Origin: an uncultured bacterium
GTDB lineage: Bacteria > Patescibacteriota > Patescibacteriia > 2-12-FULL-60-25
Length of the DNA: 5,907 nt
Reading direction: 5' to 3'
NCBI GenBank assembly: GCA_937968025.1
Contig: CALBSL010000188.1
Span: 1 to 5,907 of the forward strand
This document shows positions 1 to 5,456 of this stretch, in pieces. Below the pieces are notes generated by a model. That model saw only the letters and a program-made list of their open reading frames with translations. It was not told the DNA's origin and searched no databases. The translations under genes and the position numbers were made by a program. Numbering within the stretch: position 1 is the stretch's first letter; each line of letters opens with the position of its first letter.

Positions 1-1462
1 ACCAACGCCAGTTCCTGCTCCGGTGGTTTCGGGGAATCGATTCGACATCGGCTCGCCAACGTTGCGCGACATTTGGGTTGACCCCGTCAACGGGAATGAC
101 GGTCGAGATGGCAGCAGCCGCACAACCGCCCTCCGAACCATCACGGCCGCCTGGAACAAGATCCCTAACGGCGCCCTTTCAGGCACTGGCTACCGGATCC
201 AATTAATGCGTGGCACCTATCCAGAAGCGTCGATCCCGAACTACTGGGAAAATAAACAAGGATCCGCTCAATTCCCTATCATCTTGCAAAGCGCCGATGG
301 AAAAGGAGCCGCGATCCTCGGCGGTGATATGAACGTCTTCAATGTTCGTAACCTCTACTTGATCGACTTCAACATCATCCCTCAGCCCGCAGGTGACGCC
401 TTTCACTGCGAACGGTGTACGAACGTTCTGATGCGAAACATGGTCTTGAGTGGTGGGAATCGTATCGCACATGAAACGATCAAAATCAACCAATCACAGA
501 ATATCTACATCGAAGATAGCGAAATTAGTGGCGCCGAAGACAACGCGATCGACTTCGTAGCTGTTCAAGGTGGTCACATCGTACGCAATAAGGTCTCCAA
601 TGCCCAAGACTGGTGTATGTACACCAAGGGCGGATCCGCCAACATTCGCATTGAAGGAAACGAAATCTTCAACTGTGGCGTGGGCGGCTTTGTTGCCGGA
701 CAAGGCACCGGCTTTGAATTCATGGAATCCCCTTATCTGCACTACGAAGCATACGGGATCGTCTTCGTGAACAACGTCATTCGCGACACACAGGTTGCTG
801 GCATGGGCGTAAACGGCGGCTACAATATCCTGATGGCGTATAACACCCTCGTGCGTATTGGTCGTCGTGATCACCTGTTCGAAGCCAACCAAGGCCGACG
901 TGGCTGCGATGGCGACCGGGCAAAATGCGATGCGAATCGTGTTGCAGGCGGCTGGGGCACTTCCGGCTCAGAAGAACAGTACATCCCTAACCGGAACATC
1001 TATATCCTCAACAACCTCTTCTACAATCCACGCGGCGCAGAGGCTCCATACCCACTCCAGATCGCCAGTCCAACCACACCTCCAAGCGGCTCAAACCTCA
1101 GCGGCCCACAAGCCGCCGACACGAACCTTGTGATCAAGGGAAATGTGTTCTGGAATGGCACCGTCAATGACCTGGCAGTAGATGGAACGTCAGGCGGCTG
1201 CCGAACGAGCAATACAACTTGCAACCCCACGCAACTCACCCGCGACAACGTGATTGGCGGCACGGAACCCGTATTCAGTAGCCTTACAGGAAACGACTTC
1301 CGCCTCACGAACACGCTCTCTGGAGCAACCCCTGCCACTCTTCCTGCGTTTGACTGGTCCACTCTTCCAACCCGTCCACTCGCACCGGCAGGAGCGACAA
1401 CCCTCACCGTCAACACAAACCGAGCCGGAGAAACGCGAACCACTCGCCCAGGCGCCTACTAG
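1..1462 (+). CDS. Secreted right-handed parallel beta-helix repeat protein (5' end outside window)
   Basis: The frame is open from base 2 to the TAG at 1460-1462, giving 486 visible residues. A GTG at 23 could be called as start, but the seven codons before it encode a proline-rich stretch (PTPVPAPV) typical of a linker after a signal peptide or lipoprotein N-terminus, so the true start is probably upstream of the window. Numbering from base 2, residues about 25-40 (WVDPVNGNDG) resemble the entry segment of DUF1565-type beta-helix proteins. Residues about 100-345 carry repeated short strands with Asn turns (NIYIEDSEISG, NIRIEGNEIFNCG, NIYILNNLFYN), the signature of a pectate-lyase-like solenoid. 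VFSSLTGNDFRLT near residue 425 is a common closing motif. Eight cysteines (136, 139, 205, 225, 302, 309, 400, 407) suggest disulfides and an extracytoplasmic location. The fold points to polysaccharide binding or cleavage, but I cannot identify a catalytic set, so substrate and activity are unknown. It is followed by a terminator, so it is transcribed apart from ruvB. Confidence 0.85.
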   Translation, partial: PTPVPAPVVSGNRFDIGSPTLRDIWVDPVNGNDGRDGSSRTTALRTITAAWNKIPNGALSGTGYRIQLMRGTYPEASIPNYWENKQGSAQFPIILQSADGKGAAILGGDMNVFNVRNLYLIDFNIIPQPAGDAFHCERCTNVLMRNMVLSGGNRIAHETIKINQSQNIYIEDSEISGAEDNAIDFVAVQGGHIVRNKVSNAQDWCMYTKGGSANIRIEGNEIFNCGVGGFVAGQGTGFEFMESPYLHYEAYGIVFVNNVIRDTQVAGMGVNGGYNILMAYNTLVRIGRRDHLFEANQGRRGCDGDRAKCDANRVAGGWGTSGSEEQYIPNRNIYILNNLFYNPRGAEAPYPLQIASPTTPPSGSNLSGPQAADTNLVIKGNVFWNGTVNDLAVDGTSGGCRTSNTTCNPTQLTRDNVIGGTEPVFSSLTGNDFRLTNTLSGATPATLPAFDWSTLPTRPLAPAGATTLTVNTNRAGETRTTRPGAY

Positions 1463-1466
1463 TCTG

Positions 1467-1498
1467 AACAAACAAGAGCCTCCGCTCTTGTTTGTTTT
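1467..1498 (+). terminator. Rho-independent terminator of the beta-helix gene
   Basis: A perfect 13-bp inverted repeat (arms 1467-1479 and 1484-1496, AACAAACAAGAGC and its complement) closes on a 4-base CTCC loop and runs into a short T-rich tail (1495-1498, then CT). It starts 4 bases after the beta-helix stop codon, the usual place for an intrinsic terminator. The T-tract is short and partly inside the right arm. Confidence 0.85.
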
Positions 1499-1510
1499 CT
1501 CCAGCGTTTA

Positions 1511-1539
1511 TTGACTCGCTGTTCCATTCACGTTCTACT
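1511..1539 (+). promoter_or_regulatory. Putative ruvB promoter, leaderless geometry
   Basis: TTGACT (1511-1516) matches the -35 consensus at 5 of 6 bases. After a 17-base spacer comes TCTACT (1534-1539), a moderate -10 match at 4 of 6 that lacks the important A at position 2. Transcription would begin about 7 bases later, at or beside the ATG at 1546. It lies just after the preceding terminator, where a new promoter is expected. This is read by eye and is unconfirmed. Confidence 0.5.
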
Positions 1540-1545
1540 AGCGAT

Positions 1546-2610
1546 ATGGAGGACTTTTCTTTTGACGAGATTCAAGCACGGGGCGCGCCAGAACGACTCG
1601 CCGACCCCACATCATCTACAACGGACGAGGTTCGCGTCGATTTAGCATTGCGCCCAAGCACGTTAGAAGATTTCGTGGGGCAAAAGAACGTGAAAGACAA
1701 CCTCGCCGTGTTTCTTGAAGCAGCGAAAAAACGAGGCGAACCCTGTGAGCACATGCTCTTTTACGGACCGCCAGGCCTTGGAAAAACCTCGCTCGCCCAC
1801 GTCATTGCCAAGGAAATGGGATCCGCTATTAAAATTACGAGCGGCCCCGCCTTGGAACGCGTCGGTGATCTTGCCGCGATTCTGTCCGGTCTCGAAACGG
1901 GAGACATTCTCTTTATTGATGAAATCCACCGCATGAATCGCGCTATCGAGGAAGTACTCTATCCAGCCATGGAAGATTTCGCGCTCGATATCGTGATCGG
2001 AAAAGGACCAACGGCGCGAACCGTTCGTCTAGATCTTAAGCGCTTTACCCTGATCGGCGCCACCACGAGACTCTCGCTCCTTGGCGGACCCCTTCGTGAT
2101 CGATTTGGCTCCCTATTTCAACTTGAGTTTTATACACCTGACGAAATGACCGAGATCCTCAAGCGGAGCGCTTCGCTCTTGGATGTTGAAGCAGACGCCG
2201 CTTCGCTTCGGATGATCGGCGCTCGTTCGCGACGCACGCCCCGCATCGGCAATCGACTCCTTCGCCGCGTACGTGATTTTGCCCAAGTTCATGGCACGGG
2301 AGAGATTACGCCGGAGCTTACCGAGACCGCTCTTACCAAGCTCGCCATCGACACGCGAGGTCTTGATGCAGCCGACCGCAGGATTCTGCACATTTTGATC
2401 GAAAAGTTTCGCGGTGGACCCGCTGGACTCACCACACTCGCCGCCTCTGCCGCCGAAGAAATGGAGACGGTTGAAGACGTGATCGAACCCTTCCTCCTCC
2501 AAGAGGGCCTCCTCGCGCGCACCCCACGAGGCCGTGTCGCCACTGCTGAAGCGTTTCGACACCTTGGCTTCACTCCTCCAACTGAACAGGGTATACTACT
2601 GAATGCATGA
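1546..2610 (+). CDS. ruvB: Holliday junction branch migration DNA helicase RuvB
   Basis: RuvB is the AAA+ ring motor that, with RuvA, drives branch migration of Holliday junctions before RuvC cleavage; it acts in the cytoplasm on DNA. The 354-residue product has Walker [10 protein letters not shown] (residues 74-82), Walker B DEIHR (125-129), sensor 1 GATTR (171-175), the arginine-finger segment LRDRFG (183-188), sensor 2 region [15 protein letters not shown], and the C-terminal winged helix ending in TPRGRVAT. Length fits the family (about 330-355). A TTG at 1492 extends the frame by 18 codons but lies inside the terminator stem, so ATG 1546 is chosen; it leaves a normal-length N-terminal segment. 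No Shine-Dalgarno precedes it. Compared with E. coli, the usual ARGTPRIANR reads [10 protein letters not shown], a minor change. The stop overlaps the next start (ATGA). ruvA and ruvC are not in the window. Identification is secure. Confidence 0.98.
   Translation: MEDFSFDEIQARGAPERLADPTSSTTDEVRVDLALRPSTLEDFVGQKNVKDNLAVFLEAAKKRGEPCEHMLFYGPPGLGKTSLAHVIAKEMGSAIKITSGPALERVGDLAAILSGLETGDILFIDEIHRMNRAIEEVLYPAMEDFALDIVIGKGPTARTVRLDLKRFTLIGATTRLSLLGGPLRDRFGSLFQLEFYTPDEMTEILKRSASLLDVEADAASLRMIGARSRRTPRIGNRLLRRVRDFAQVHGTGEITPELTETALTKLAIDTRGLDAADRRILHILIEKFRGGPAGLTTLAASAAEEMETVEDVIEPFLLQEGLLARTPRGRVATAEAFRHLGFTPPTEQGILLNA
2569..2597 (+). promoter_or_regulatory. Putative internal promoter inside the end of ruvB
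   Basis: TTCACT (2569-2574, 4 of 6 with the -35 consensus) is followed after 17 bases by TATACT (2592-2597, 5 of 6 with the -10 consensus). The -10 box ends 9 bases before the ATG of the 84-residue membrane protein at 2607, so a transcript would have a leader of only two or three bases. It may boost the three envelope genes independently of ruvB. The sequence also encodes the RuvB C-terminus, so chance cannot be excluded. Confidence 0.45.
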
Positions 2611-2861
2611 TTCCTCTCTTGTGGATCTTCTTCGCATGGGTGATTGGCGTAGCGGTGTTTAGCCTGTTCGCCCTCCTCACGATCAGCCTCGTGCTGCGGT
2701 TTGGGCTCTCTGGAGGGAGTACGTTTTTCTATGTTGGCTGTTTTCTGTTCGTTTCAGGAATACTGATTGTCGGATCCGGATCGTACTTATTGGGCGTTGA
2801 TTGGTCTGCATCACTCTCCCTTATTCCCTCGTCTGCACCGGCGGGGTACCTGTTCCCATGA
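2607..2861 (+). CDS. Small two-helix membrane protein of unknown function
   Basis: The 84-residue product is almost entirely hydrophobic. Residues about 4-30 form one predicted membrane helix, a short polar turn (RFGLSGG, 31-37) follows, and residues about 38-63 form a second; the tail from VDWSASL onward is short and uncharged apart from one Asp. With Arg31 between the helices, a hairpin with the turn in the cytoplasm is plausible by the positive-inside rule. The start ATG overlaps the ruvB stop and the stop TGA overlaps the next ATG (ATGA both times), so translational coupling on both sides supports it as a real gene despite its size. I do not recognise a named family. It could be a partner of the PH-domain membrane protein encoded next, which is inference from coupling only. 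Confidence 0.75.
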   Translation: MIPLLWIFFAWVIGVAVFSLFALLTISLVLRFGLSGGSTFFYVGCFLFVSGILIVGSGSYLLGVDWSASLSLIPSSAPAGYLFP

Positions 2862-3448
2862 TCGACATTCGCCATCTCCCCAATTGCAAGGCAGATGAAC
2901 GTCTCGTCTATTTTTTGCGGCGTCATCCCATCACCCTTCTCGGTGTCGGCCTTGGCTATGCGATGTTTTTCTTGATTCCGTTTCTTGTGTGGTGGATTCT
3001 GCAAACAAGCTACCCCGGTCTTCTTCAGAGCCCCACAGCCCTGCCGTTGATCGTGGCGGGCGGGTCGATGGTGCTGCTGTTCATGTGGCTGTTTCTCTTT
3101 CAACTGTTTCTGGATTACTACCTCGATATTTGGGTCGTCACGAACCATCGCATCGTCAACATCACCCAATCGGGGCTGTTTCATCGCCAAGTTGCTGAGC
3201 TTCGCCTCTATCGAGTACAGGATGCGACGGCATCGATCGGCGGTTTTCTCCACACACTCTTAAATTTTGGCACGGTTGAAATTCAAACCGCCGGTGAACA
3301 GAGTCGATTCGTGTTTCATGATATTCCGGATCCGCAAGAGGTGACAAAAACCATTCTCCGCCTCGTGGAAGAAGATCGCGCGCAGAACATGGAAGCTGCT
3401 TTTGATGATTTTGAAGAGCAAGGCTGGAAACGGGCTCGTCGACCATAA
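2858..3448 (+). CDS. Membrane protein with bacterial PH domain (bPH2/DUF304, YdbS-like)
   Basis: The 196-residue product has a short cytoplasmic N-terminus (LPNCKADERLVYFLRRHP), two predicted membrane helices at about 25-48 and 62-85, then a soluble domain from residue 88. That domain opens with DYYLDIWVVTNHRIVNITQ, followed by GLFHRQVAELRLYRVQDAT and LLNFGTVEIQTAG, the hallmark segments of the bPH2 (DUF304) family. Such proteins are small membrane-anchored pleckstrin-homology-like proteins whose molecular role is mostly unknown. The C-terminus (171-196) is strongly charged and may be a flexible tail. ATG 2858 is chosen over an upstream ATG at 2801 because it overlaps the preceding TGA and gives the usual family N-terminus; the longer form would add 19 residues read through the previous gene. 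A GGGG run 11 bases upstream is at best a weak ribosome site, so coupling to the previous gene is likely. Confidence 0.9.
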   Translation: MIDIRHLPNCKADERLVYFLRRHPITLLGVGLGYAMFFLIPFLVWWILQTSYPGLLQSPTALPLIVAGGSMVLLFMWLFLFQLFLDYYLDIWVVTNHRIVNITQSGLFHRQVAELRLYRVQDATASIGGFLHTLLNFGTVEIQTAGEQSRFVFHDIPDPQEVTKTILRLVEEDRAQNMEAAFDDFEEQGWKRARRP

Positions 3449-3458
3449 CTTCACCTCT

Positions 3459-4028
3459 ATGTCTCCTTCTCTCCGTCTTCTTGTACCCTGTCTGATTGGG
3501 ATCGTCGCTCTCACGGGCGCCGGCTGCTCGAAAAACGCCGCTGTCACCCCTTCCTCACTTTCTGATGCACCGCCTATGACCGCCACCTCCCCGCTCAAGG
3601 ACGCCCTCGAACAAGCCTACGAACCAACTCGCCAACTGACGACGCAATCAACCCCTGATGCGTATTTTGCCGCCCTCGAACCCTCGATTCTCTCAGAACA
3701 AACCGAGACAGAAATGCGCCAGGGCTGGAAGTTTGCCGCCGCCCTCATGAAGGACATGATGCCCCCGCTTTCTTCGCCAGCGGTCAAATTCTACAAGGTG
3801 GCACAAGCCGGAGACTGGGCCGGGTACTACTACGCCTACAAAACCGCTGACGGGATCACCTCCTTTGCCGTACGACGGTTCCGCTTCACTGGAACCGCCT
3901 GGAAGGTTGCTGATTTCAGCATGGTAGAACTCTCCGCCACTGACTACGAAACGATGCCAACCGCCCTCCTTGAGAGCCTTATCGAGGAAAAGTCCATCCT
4001 TCGCGTGACGCCACCTGCGCAAAACTAG
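3459..4028 (+). CDS. Putative lipoprotein, possible NTF2-like C-terminal domain
   Basis: The 189-residue product starts with MSPSLRLL and a hydrophobic stretch to residue 22, ending ALTGAGC with Cys23 as the probable lipidated residue. The -3 position is Gly rather than the usual Leu, so the lipobox is atypical and cleavage is not certain. Residues 24-60 are Ser/Thr/Pro/Ala-rich, a likely linker. The rest begins with a helical region (residues 65-105) and continues with strands such as VKFYKVAQAGDWAGYYYAYK and ITSFAVRRFRFTGTAWKVADF. This pattern of helices followed by long strands suggests an NTF2/SnoaL-like fold, often used for binding outside the membrane; that is a shape-based guess, not a family match. 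ATGs at 3402 and 3405 would extend it into the PH gene but would bury the signal sequence, so 3459 is preferred. It lies 10 bases after the PH gene and is probably cotranscribed. No ribosome site is visible; a CATAAC (3444-3449) could act as a weak -10. Confidence 0.8.
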   Translation: MSPSLRLLVPCLIGIVALTGAGCSKNAAVTPSSLSDAPPMTATSPLKDALEQAYEPTRQLTTQSTPDAYFAALEPSILSEQTETEMRQGWKFAAALMKDMMPPLSSPAVKFYKVAQAGDWAGYYYAYKTADGITSFAVRRFRFTGTAWKVADFSMVELSATDYETMPTALLESLIEEKSILRVTPPAQN

Positions 4029-4049
4029 TCGTTTTTTGACCATAAACCC

Positions 4050-4078
4050 TTGACAGAAGTACGGTTTTTATGCACATT
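4050..4078 (+). promoter_or_regulatory. Putative promoter of the TrmB-family regulator
   Basis: TTGACA (4050-4055) is an exact -35 consensus. A 17-base spacer leads to CACATT (4073-4078), a poor -10 match (3 of 6, keeping the A at position 2 and the final T). A start about 7 bases later would fall at 4085-4086, the ATG itself, giving a leaderless mRNA. The weak -10 box may mean activator dependence or that the reading is wrong, but spacing matches the ruvB promoter closely. Confidence 0.55.
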
Positions 4079-4087
4079 TGCGTGCAT
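4070..4087. promoter_or_regulatory. Operator-like inverted repeat over the -10 box and start codon
   Basis: ATGCAC (4070-4075) and GTGCAT (4082-4087) are perfect 6-base inverted arms separated by 6 bases (ATTTGC). The site spans the predicted -10 box and runs to the first two bases of the ATG at 4086. This is the normal position of a repressor operator, and the gene downstream encodes a DNA-binding regulator, so autoregulation is a reasonable inference. No other copy of the pair was noticed in the window. Confidence 0.45.
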
Positions 4088-4823
4088 GATTTCCCTTACG
4101 TCTGTTCGTGAAAGCCTGTCGTTTCTCGGCCTCACCCCTCAAGCTACCGCTTGCTACGAAGTGCTCACGCGCATCCCCTCTGATACCGTCGCAGGGATTG
4201 CGAAACGCGCCGGGCTCCATCGCCCAACGGTGTATCGAGAGCTGAGCCGCCTCCAAGAACGTGGCCTTGTTGACGTTGTTTCGCAAGGAAAACGCACCCA
4301 CTATAAAGTCACCTCCACGAAACAATTGGAGACTCTCGTTCAGGACCGCACGGCGTTTCTCACGGAGGCCTTCCAAGCCCTCCCCGCCGCAAACAGCGAG
4401 ATGGGACGCTCAGCGGTATCAGGACCAGAAGGACTTCGCTCAATTCAAACAGATATCGTGCGTGCGCTCCCTCGTGGTGGCACGTTTTTACGCATCAGTA
4501 TGCGCAAGGCAGGCCTCGACGCCTCCGCCTGGACCGATCCCGAGTATGCGCGCATGCGAGGCAACGGTCGCCTGCAAGTCATCGACATCGTGAACCCAGC
4601 GCAACGCGAAAACCCCTGCAAAGCGCAGCTTGAGTGCGTCTTTCGGCTCCTGCCTCGAGAATGCGATCACGTCCCATTTCAGGGAGCGCTCTTTGTGTAC
4701 GGCGAACGAATCGCTTTTGCCGACTACGAAGGCCAAAACGGCGTGATTATCGAGAACCCGGTGTTCGCCGCATTTTTGGAAAAGCTGTTTCGCGTACTGT
4801 TCAATATACTTCCAGCCACCTAA
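4086..4823 (+). CDS. TrmB-family helix-turn-helix transcriptional regulator
   Basis: The 245-residue product has an N-terminal winged helix-turn-helix at about residues 8-75: LGLTPQATACYEVL, then VAGIAKRAGLHRPTVYREL with the likely recognition helix at 45-56, and a wing at GLVDVVSQGKRTHYKV. Residues 76-100 form a probable linking coiled helix. Residues about 112-240 match the C-terminal phospholipase-D-like/effector region of TrmB-type regulators, including LFVYGERIAFADYEG, IIENPVFAAF and a closing hydrophobic helix. In this family the C-terminal part can bind sugars, but the ligand here is unknown. Cys178, Cys184 and Cys193 lie close together and may be redox or metal related, a weak hint. 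ATG 4086 is chosen; a TTG at 4050 adds 12 residues but is itself part of the TTGACA box. The gene ends in a 4-base tail-to-tail overlap with the minus-strand gene. Confidence 0.88.
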   Translation: MISLTSVRESLSFLGLTPQATACYEVLTRIPSDTVAGIAKRAGLHRPTVYRELSRLQERGLVDVVSQGKRTHYKVTSTKQLETLVQDRTAFLTEAFQALPAANSEMGRSAVSGPEGLRSIQTDIVRALPRGGTFLRISMRKAGLDASAWTDPEYARMRGNGRLQVIDIVNPAQRENPCKAQLECVFRLLPRECDHVPFQGALFVYGERIAFADYEGQNGVIIENPVFAAFLEKLFRVLFNILPAT

Positions 4824-5419
4824 AGACTGGCACGCAGCATGGTTTCGATGTCGTCCACGTAGTCTCCATACGTCTCGATGTGCAGCCATTGATCACCCGG
4901 AACGAAGTAGTGCACTTTTCCAAACATCGTGCTTGCCTCAGAAAGAATGAGCGCTTTGATGACCGTCTTGGATTGAAACTCGAGTTTCTCAACATTATAG
5001 GCGCCAAGTGCTTGCATCAACTCATCGTTCGAGCTCTCCGGATTCACTACGGGGTACGATGAGGAGGTGACCTGATTACTGTAAAGACGGAGAACTGGAG
5101 ACACATCAGCGTTCGAGAAGCGAATCACATACCCGCTTAACGCACGATTCTGAGCGAGCGCTTTATCCTCCTCAAAATGAGGCCAACCCCATACGGTCCT
5201 ATAACACAGTGAAATATCGGGATTGGTACGCGTGACAAACGTCCACTCATGCCCCAGCCGATCACAGCGCTCACGTGGCGTGCGAGCTTCGATCTGTTCT
5301 TGTACCGCTTGTCGGCCGATATCGGGCCGACGAACCTGAATAAGCGCCCCCGCCATCACGGCACACACGAGCGAGAGGGATAGCAGAACGGGAAGCGGAA
5401 GGTGCTTGCGTCGAGGCAT
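4820..5419 (-). CDS. Membrane-anchored protein of unknown function
   Basis: The 199-residue product starts MPRRKHLPLP and has one hydrophobic segment at about 11-29, preceded by basic residues: a signal anchor or uncleaved signal peptide with the remainder outside the membrane. There is no lipobox, although Cys19 lies inside the segment. Residues 35-55 are charged and helical-looking. Cys52 (RCDRLGHEW) and Cys72 (LCYRTVWGWP) could form a disulfide. The remainder alternates strands and helices and ends with FVPGDQWLHIETYGDYVDDIETML, a pattern seen at the end of small PsbP-like-looking domains in anchored proteins; this is a faint resemblance and no family is claimed. ATG 5419 is chosen over GTG 5437 because it begins with the basic signal region and GTG 5437 lies upstream of the -10 box. 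It lies 22 bases after the NUDIX gene and may share its transcript or use the promoter noted here. Confidence 0.78.
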   Translation of the reverse strand: MPRRKHLPLPVLLSLSLVCAVMAGALIQVRRPDIGRQAVQEQIEARTPRERCDRLGHEWTFVTRTNPDISLCYRTVWGWPHFEEDKALAQNRALSGYVIRFSNADVSPVLRLYSNQVTSSSYPVVNPESSNDELMQALGAYNVEKLEFQSKTVIKALILSEASTMFGKVHYFVPGDQWLHIETYGDYVDDIETMLRASL

Positions 5420-5427
5420 ATATACCC

Positions 5428-5456
5428 AGTATACCACGTCCCTACTCCGCGATCAT
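5428..5456 (-). promoter_or_regulatory. Putative promoter of the membrane-anchored protein gene
   Basis: On the minus strand TATACT (5433 down to 5428) matches the -10 consensus at 5 of 6 bases. It lies 8 bases before the ATG at 5419, so the leader would be about one base or none. Seventeen bases upstream is ATGATC (5456 to 5451), a weak -35 with only the central TGA matching, inside the end of the NUDIX gene. GGTATA occurs twice at 9-base spacing (5435-5430 and 5426-5421). Confidence 0.45.

Noticed and set aside
494..892. Open frames of 90-140 codons on the minus strand opposite the beta-helix gene (also 203-493 and 1021-1443)
   Set aside because: They mirror the codon pattern of the clearly coding plus strand, resemble no family and have no start signals.
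1516..1544. TCGCT...AGCGA inverted repeat around the ruvB promoter as an operator
   Set aside because: Arms of 5 bases separated by 19 are expected by chance in a region of this size.
2113..2562. 149-codon minus-strand frame opposite ruvB
   Set aside because: RuvB is certain on the plus strand and the antisense product has no recognisable domain.
2729..3253. 174-codon minus-strand frame opposite the two membrane-protein genes
   Set aside because: Its charged composition is what antisense reading of hydrophobic codons produces. The plus-strand genes have membrane helices, ATGA coupling and a bPH2 match.
4020..4037. AAAAC/GTTTT hairpin with a T-run after the lipoprotein stop as a terminator
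   Set aside because: The stem is only 5 bp and nearly all A-T with most of the T-run inside it, so it is too weak to claim.
4488..4889. Minus-strand frame opposite the end of the TrmB-family gene and the plus frame at 4634-5062
   Set aside because: Both cross the convergent stop codons and overlap well-supported genes on the other strand; neither resembles a protein family.
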